Shown: one piece after another, positions 9,283 through 13,014 of the stretch | Layout of the letters: each line of letters opens with the position of its first letter | How positions within the stretch are numbered: the first letter of the stretch is position 1 | Origin: an uncultured Synechococcus sp. | Lineage (GTDB): Bacteria; Cyanobacteriota; Cyanobacteriia; PCC-6307; Cyanobiaceae | Assembly: GCA_949373155.1 (NCBI GenBank) | Contig: CASICK010000016.1 | Location: 1 to 13,014, forward strand | DNA length: 13,014 nt | Direction: 5' to 3' | Translations under genes and position numbers: made by a program | The notes under the pieces: model-generated | What the model was told of the DNA's origin: nothing | What the model saw: only the letters and a program-made list of their open reading frames with translations | Database searches by the model: none

Positions 9283-9846
9283 AGCTCCAGTAAGTCCTGG
9301 CGGCGGGGTGAGCAGCAACCAGCCCTCCTCCAGCTGCACCTCTGGAACGATCGCTTCAACAAACGGAACCAACACCGTTTTGCCGCTGTGGAGCTTGATC
9401 TCCAGCAGATCATTGCCACCGCTGATCAGGTTGCTCACCGTGCCAATCGGCTCTTGATTGCTGGCCAAACGCGCCTCTAGGCCCACCAGATCAAGCAGGT
9501 GAAATTCGCCTTCGGCGAGCTCGGGCCTGTCCGCGGCAGGCACCAGCACGGTGTGGCCTACGAGTGCTTCCGCACTGGCGCGGCTGTTCACCCCCTTCAG
9601 GCGCACCACATAGATGCTTTTGCCTGGCAGCTGCCGGCCTTCGAGCAGCTCCACTTCTTTCGGGGTTGATCCCTTGGCTTGCAGCCAGCGAGACCCAGGT
9701 TCTGTGAAGCGTTCAGGAAAATCACTGGCGGGGTTGAGGCGTAGCTCGCCCCTTAACCCCTGAGCGCCCACGAGCGTCCCCACAGGCATCCATTCGTCTG
9801 CGCTGTTCGGATCAGCTGAGCTAGGTGACGGAGTGGAAGTCATCAT
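9052..9846 (-). CDS. rimM: Ribosome maturation factor RimM (frame runs on past expected end)
   Basis: RimM helps process 16S rRNA and assemble the head of the 30S subunit, binding S19. Residues 1-185 are a normal RimM. The N-terminal domain begins with [20 protein letters not shown] (18-37), and the linker is followed by the PRC-barrel domain with [12 protein letters not shown] and [11 protein letters not shown], ending in [11 protein letters not shown] (175-185). Start ATG 9846 or the adjacent ATG 9843; both fit. From residue 186 the frame carries 79 more residues of basic, His/Arg/Gln-rich sequence that is exactly antisense to the end of the permease gene. Removing one base at 9291 would instead give PPPGLLEL followed by stop at 9279, a far more natural end of about 188 residues. 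I infer an indel or sequencing error there. Divergent from ndhS. Confidence 0.88.
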   Translation of the reverse strand: MMTSTPSPSSADPNSADEWMPVGTLVGAQGLRGELRLNPASDFPERFTEPGSRWLQAKGSTPKEVELLEGRQLPGKSIYVVRLKGVNSRASAEALVGHTVLVPAADRPELAEGEFHLLDLVGLEARLASNQEPIGTVSNLISGGNDLLEIKLHSGKTVLVPFVEAIVPEVQLEEGWLLLTPPPGLTGALSEPKQQQRHDQGVSQRQRPAKAEKIKEAVAPRCIHHQVGLIANRREKALAGRKHHGRRKEHRRMPQSLRHGSGDG

Positions 9847-9879
9847 TCGATAATGGCGCCACGACTGCCCGTTCCTTTC
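9847..9879 (+). promoter_or_regulatory. Possible ndhS promoter between rimM and ndhS
   Basis: GATAAT at 9849-9854 matches a bacterial -10 box and would place a transcription start near 9861, between the rimM start and ATG 9880. If this is right, the earlier ATG 9853 lies inside the promoter and cannot start ndhS. I see no convincing -35, and the upstream sequence is rimM coding sequence. Confidence 0.35.
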
Positions 9880-10062
9880 ATGGCCTCCGCCGCTCCGATC
9901 CTGCCTGGTGCCACGGTCACCGTGGTCGACACCCGATCGATCTATGCCGGCTACACCGGGTTTGTGCAGCGGATCAGTGGCGATCGCGCGGCCGTGCTGT
10001 TTGAAGGCGGCAATTGGGACAAGCTCGTGACCATGCGCCTCAGCGATCTCAGCGCCGCCTGA
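9880..10062 (+). CDS. ndhS: NDH-1 subunit NdhS (ferredoxin-docking, SH3-like)
   Basis: NdhS is a small SH3-like stromal subunit of the cyanobacterial NDH-1 complex that helps ferredoxin deliver electrons for cyclic electron flow and respiration. The product is 60 residues from ATG 9880. The hallmarks I recognise are ILPGATVTV near the start, [20 protein letters not shown] in the middle and [10 protein letters not shown] at the end. An in-frame ATG at 9853 would add nine residues (MAPRLPVPF) that do not look like the family, and it overlaps a likely -10 box, so I prefer 9880. No Shine-Dalgarno is visible. The stop codon TGA overlaps the ATG of the potassium channel gene by one base (TGATG), which suggests co-transcription. 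Confidence 0.85.
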   Translation: MASAAPILPGATVTVVDTRSIYAGYTGFVQRISGDRAAVLFEGGNWDKLVTMRLSDLSAA

Positions 10063-10878
10063 TGCTGGTGTCGTTGCGTCTGCGCTTGCGGCGAGATTGT
10101 TCTTGAGGCAGACACCCGGGCTGGACGTGTCTACAACCTGATCATTTTCGGCACGATTCTGCTCAGCGTGGCTGGCCTGTTGGTACAGCCCCATCCCTTG
10201 AGGTTGGCTGCGCCGGGTGAAGTGCCCAGTTGGGTGGGGCAACTCGAGCATGGCTGTTTGTTGGTGTTCATCGCCGACTTCTTGCTGCATTTGTGGGTGT
10301 CGCCCAGGCCGCGCAAGTACTTGTTCAGCTTTTACGGCCTGATTGATGTGTCAGCCGTTCTGTTCTTTTTCGTTCCCCAAATCAGCAGTGGTCTGATTCT
10401 TTGGATCTTCAAATTTGGGCGGGTGCTGCGTGTGTTCAAGCTGCTGCGCTTCCTCGATGAAGCCCAGTTGCTTGGTAATGCCTTAAAAGCCAGTGCCCGC
10501 CGCATCGGCGTGTTTTTGTTTTTTGTGGTGATGGCCCAAGTGGTGCTGGGCTACCTGATGGTGCTTGTGGAAAGCAGCCATCCAGAAACCCAGTTCCAGA
10601 CCGTTGGCCAAGGGGTGTATTGGGCGATCGTCACGATGACCACCGTGGGCTATGGCGACATCGTTCCCCAAACGGTGCTCGGTCAATTGCTCGCTGCTGT
10701 GGTGATGCTGCTGGGCTTTGGGATCATCGCGATTCCCACGGGGATCATCACGGTGGAGACGATGCAGCAGATGCAACGCGGAGGACGCAGCTGCGTGAGT
10801 TGTGGTGCTTCAACCCATCACAGGCAAGCGCTGCACTGCGATCAGTGCGGAGCGATGCTGCCGCCTGCCTCATCTTGA
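10062..10878 (+). CDS. Voltage-gated K+ channel with C-terminal zinc ribbon (apparent +1 frameshift)
   Basis: Six-helix potassium channel of the Ion_trans family; location (plasma or thylakoid membrane) is unknown. After correction for one base the product is 271 residues. S1 is about 23-42 and S2-S3 about 63-104. An S4 voltage sensor has basic residues at every third position (K117, R120, R123, K126, R129). S5 is about 147-169, the pore filter TVGYGD is 194-199, and S6 about 206-230. The tail ends in CVSCG and CDQCG (Cys244, 247, 259, 262), a zinc-ribbon-like module. The only plausible start is ATG 10062, overlapping the ndhS stop and reading [10 protein letters not shown]. The body frame has no ATG/GTG/TTG before GTG 10168, which is inside S1. 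Dropping one base at about 10092 joins the two as [15 protein letters not shown]. The 3' end overlaps rnc by 37 bases, convergent. Confidence 0.88.
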
Positions 10879-11597
10879 GGCTTGAGTAAGGCTGCCTTGG
10901 CTGCCTGCTGCTCCGCTTGGCGTCGCGAGCCACCCCAGGCTTCTGCCGTTGGACTGTTTTGGTTTTGGATGAACACCTGGCAATGAAAGCGGCGGGGGTC
11001 GCCATGGCGTTGGCTGATTTCCTGGCAGGCATAGGTCGGTAACCCCAGCCCCTGGGCTTGGGTCCATTCCTGCAACGCTGATTTGCTGTTGCCGCGGTGG
11101 GGATCGGCGAGCACCTCATGGCTTGTTTCGCGCCAGTAAGGGGCGAGCCAGGTTTGTACGGGAGCGACCTTGCCGGTGATCCGATAGATCGCACCAATCA
11201 GGGCTTCGCAGTGCTCGGCGCGGAGGGTGGCGCGAGCTGCAAGATCGCCGCTGGCCTTGGAGCCGATCTTCAGGAGCGCTTCGATGCCGATGGCACTGCC
11301 GAGCTCTGCCAGCCAGCGGTCGCTCACCAACTGGGCGCGCAGGGCAGAGCGTTCCCCCACGGGCAGCTGGGGATGTTCGGATTCGATGAAATCCGAGGCC
11401 GCCAGACGAAGCACCGCATCACCGAGAAACTCCAGCTGTTCGTGATGGCGGGCGAGCCCCGTGGAGGTGTGGGTGAGGGCTTCGTCCAGGAGCTCCAACT
11501 GCTCCCAGCTCAGTTCGTTCTTAAGGGCAAGGCTCGCATCGGGAACCAGTTGGCACCAGAGCTCTTGAAGTTGCTGTTCACGGTCGGGAGTGATCAC
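10842..11597 (-). CDS. rnc: Ribonuclease III
   Basis: Cuts double-stranded RNA, including rRNA precursors and structured mRNAs. The product is 251 residues. The RNase III domain (about 1-150) has the signature HEQLEFLGDAVLRL (52-65), which contains metal and catalytic positions E53, E56 and D60. The second metal motif reads EHCEALIGAIY, with E131 matching E. coli E117 and E128 where E. coli has D114, so the aspartate is replaced by glutamate. A double-stranded RNA binding domain follows (about 170-241: SALQEWTQAQGLGLPTY and then RRQAEQQAAKAAL). Start GTG 11597 gives MITPDREQQL; no strong Shine-Dalgarno is seen. It lies 79 bases downstream of rnpB on the same strand, so two RNA-processing genes are side by side. 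The 3' end overlaps the channel gene by 37 bases. Confidence 0.95.
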   Translation of the reverse strand: MITPDREQQLQELWCQLVPDASLALKNELSWEQLELLDEALTHTSTGLARHHEQLEFLGDAVLRLAASDFIESEHPQLPVGERSALRAQLVSDRWLAELGSAIGIEALLKIGSKASGDLAARATLRAEHCEALIGAIYRITGKVAPVQTWLAPYWRETSHEVLADPHRGNSKSALQEWTQAQGLGLPTYACQEISQRHGDPRRFHCQVFIQNQNSPTAEAWGGSRRQAEQQAAKAALLKPQDEAGGSIAPH

Positions 11598-11676
11598 AGC
11601 AACTACGGCGGATGCGAATGACTTGTTTTTAGCTGGACGATCTTGTTGACGCAGCCTGAGGGAACATCAACGAAGA

Positions 11677-12078
11677 GGGTTGAAAGCAGGACATAAGCCG
11701 GGTTCTGTTCACCCTTCCAAGGAAGGGGGGGTGATCATCTATCTGGGATCGCCGTTACCGACGACCTCGAGCGGCGCACAAAGGCGGAACGGGGAAGATG
11801 GCCACCCGTCGTTCCTAGGCCTTGCTCCCAGCCGGGGTTTACCGAGCCAGCACCTCTCGATGCTGCTGGTGCGCTCTTACCGCACCTTTGCACCCTTGCC
11901 TGTGCCGGCGAACCGGCCATCGGCGGTGTGTTTCTGTGGCACTCTCCTCACGGTCACCCGCACTGGGCGTTACCCAGCAAGCCTGGCCATCGGGGAGCCC
12001 GGACTTTCCTCAACCGATGACTGCAGCCCGAAGAGCAACGGCCATCTATTGCGATCACCTCGCCTACTTTCAACCCCC
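11677..12078 (-). ncRNA. rnpB: RNase P RNA, bacterial type A
   Basis: Catalytic RNA that trims the 5' leader of tRNA precursors. On the minus strand the conserved 5' block GAGGAAAGTCCGGGCTCC appears at about 12013-11996. The universal GTGCCACAGAAACA is at 11943-11930, and the 3' block GAACAGAACCCGGCTTAT at 11709-11692. The ends are set by helix P1: GGGTTGAAAGTAGG (12076-12063) pairs with CCTGCTTTCAACCC (11690-11677), with one G-U pair. The exact termini could differ by a few bases. About 400 nucleotides is normal for this family. Transcribed towards rnc and divergent from tRNA-Arg. A hairpin at 11671-11645 (stem GTTGATG/CGTCAAC) follows the 3' end but lacks a T run, so it may be a processing or weak termination signal. 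Open frames across the gene are not coding. Confidence 0.96.
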
Positions 12079-12092
12079 ATAATGGCCTCTGA

Positions 12093-12166
<74 letters not shown>

Positions 12167-12201
12167 TGACTCACTGCCATCGCTTTCAGCATGGGACCTC
12201 C

Positions 12202-12585
12202 TTAGAACCCTTTGCTTTCAAGAGCGTCTGAGAGGCGGGTGATGGCAGAAGCCAGCTGAACTTGAGGGTCTGGTTTTGTTTCGGCCGCGACCTCTTGTTT
12301 GCGTTTTGAAGCCTCGATTGCTTTCACAATCAAGAAGCACACAAAGGCGATCACCAGGAAGTTGAGGATCGCCACAATCACGCTTCCTGCAGGCCAGGCA
12401 TTGATCGAGTCCACATTGGCGGCTTTCAAGGCCGGCTCAAGCGCATTGGTCATCAATAAGGTGACAACAGAGCCAACAACTTTGCCGAATGCACCTGCAA
12501 TCACAACGGCAATGGCGAGATCAACCACATTGCCTTTGTTGATAAAAGCTTTGAAGTCTGAAAAGAAAGCAAGCTTGCGAGTCAT
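12202..12585 (-). CDS. mscL: Large-conductance mechanosensitive channel MscL
   Basis: Pentameric inner-membrane channel that opens under membrane tension to release solutes on hypo-osmotic shock. The product is 127 residues (E. coli 136). An N-terminal amphipathic helix (about 4-15) is followed by pore helix TM1 GNVVDLAIAVVIAGAFGKVV (18-37), a short periplasmic loop (about 45-67), TM2 (about 68-90) and a charged cytoplasmic helix with a KRKQE cluster (94-98). E. coli gate residues G22 and G26 correspond to Ala26 and Ala30 here. Mycobacterium tuberculosis MscL also has Ala at the first position, but the second change is less familiar to me. Start ATG 12585 fits the family. Convergent with the tRNA gene, 35 bases apart. 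Confidence 0.94.
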   Translation of the reverse strand: MTRKLAFFSDFKAFINKGNVVDLAIAVVIAGAFGKVVGSVVTLLMTNALEPALKAANVDSINAWPAGSVIVAILNFLVIAFVCFLIVKAIEASKRKQEVAAETKPDPQVQLASAITRLSDALESKGF

Positions 12586-12734
12586 TTAGAGCGTGAATTG
12601 ATTTCTATTGGATAGTCATTCAGGCTGAGCTTTTCCCCCTCATTGATACAAATTGATGGATTGCCTTGAATTGATATTGATGGGGGTAGCCAGATGCCCC
12701 ACCCCCGCTATTTTTGAGGGTGTGGAATGGTTCC
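12586..12734. promoter_or_regulatory. Divergent intergenic region with ATTGAT repeats and two overlapping hairpins
   Basis: This 149-base gap serves mscL (leftward) and the last gene (rightward). Five exact copies of ATTGAT start at 12597, 12642, 12652, 12670 and 12676. Next comes stem GGGGGT (12682-12687) / ACCCCC (12701-12706). An alternative stem CACCC (12700-12704) / GGGTG (12718-12722) uses some of the same bases. The second stem ends 12 bases before ATG 12735 and includes the weak GAGG (12716-12719). Promoters are not assignable with confidence. Confidence 0.4.
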
Positions 12735-13014
12735 ATGACCCAGCTTCACGAGCTTCGGCTGCGGCTATTGGTTCAGCAGGAAAGCGAGCGCATCGCTGCC
12801 AACCAGCCAGCCGACCTTGACTTGTCTGTGGTGCAAGCGCGCTGCCTCTGCTGGCTCGCCCTTCTGGCGGAAGCCCATGAAGATCAAGCCAGTGATGCTG
12901 AGAGTCGTGGAGACACCGAACAAGCGATGGGTTGGTTTGCCGATTCCATGCGTTTGCGCGATGCGCTCAACGTGGTGAGTTCGATCGAGATTCCGCTACC
13001 AGGCGCCGTGGACA
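12735..13014 (+). CDS. Unrecognised small protein, N-terminal 93 residues (runs off window)
   Basis: I do not recognise this protein. The frame opens at ATG 12735 and has no stop in the remaining 280 bases, so it is truncated by the window edge. Codon use resembles neighbouring genes. The visible part is soluble and probably helical: MTQLHELRLRLLVQQESERI, then a hydrophobic patch CLCWLALLAEAHEDQA (around residues 37-52), then an acidic/polar helix and a Pro-containing end (IEIPLPGAV). There is no signal peptide or membrane helix. A run of LAEAHEDQAS...GDTEQAMGWFADS could suggest a TPR-like helical pair, but this is only a guess. The earlier ATG at 12727 hits a stop after three codons. No clear Shine-Dalgarno is seen; the nearest purine run, GAGGG, is 14 bases upstream. 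Confidence 0.65.
   Translation, partial: MTQLHELRLRLLVQQESERIAANQPADLDLSVVQARCLCWLALLAEAHEDQASDAESRGDTEQAMGWFADSMRLRDALNVVSSIEIPLPGAVD

Noticed and set aside
9853..9879. Upstream ATG for ndhS
   Set aside because: It overlaps a likely -10 box and adds residues that do not fit the family; ATG 9880 is preferred, though not proven.
9847..10290. Upstream part of the minus-strand frame that contains rimM
   Set aside because: It is antisense to ndhS and the channel gene, has no RimM similarity, and RimM has a good start at 9846/9843.

Overview
The window looks like the core genome of a marine picocyanobacterium of the Synechococcus/Cyanobium type. The evidence is a photosystem I gene (psaC), a short NdhS-like subunit of the photosynthetic NDH-1 complex, a cyanobacterial-style tRNA without an encoded CCA, a bacterial type A RNase P RNA, moderately high GC, and very tight packing. 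I see no transposase, phage gene, CRISPR array or toxin-antitoxin pair. It is an ordinary housekeeping region, and I do not find a convincing new multi-gene system.

Left part (1-3950): a leftward cluster acpP-fabF-tkt covers fatty-acid chain carrier, fatty-acid condensation, and transketolase of the Calvin and pentose phosphate cycles. It is divergent from psaC, which encodes the Fe-S subunit on the stromal side of photosystem I. Next comes glmS (glucosamine-6-phosphate synthase). Its start codon lies three bases after the oligo-T tract of the psaC terminator hairpin.

Middle part (5900-10880): a leftward bifunctional GDP-mannose pyrophosphorylase / phosphomannose isomerase gene (manC type) converges on glmS. 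A rightward SLC13/DASS-type permease with two internal RCK_C (TrkA_C) domains converges on rimM (16S rRNA/30S maturation). rimM is divergent from ndhS, and ndhS runs directly into a six-helix voltage-gated potassium channel gene. Two reading frames here look shifted by a single base. The rimM frame runs past its expected end into the antisense of the permease gene. The channel gene has its only good start codon in a different frame from its body. Both are explained by one extra base each (near 9291 and near 10092), so they are either real indels or sequencing errors.

Right part (10840-13014): leftward rnc (RNase III) lies downstream of leftward rnpB (RNase P RNA). rnpB is divergent from tRNA-Arg(CCU) with only 14 bases between them. 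Then come leftward mscL (large mechanosensitive channel), a 149-base gap with repeated ATTGAT motifs and two overlapping hairpins, and the start of a small unrecognised gene that leaves the window.

The more interesting leads are the terminator/start-codon junction at psaC-glmS, the two likely frameshifts, the shared rnpB/tRNA promoter space, and the hairpin pair in front of the last gene.
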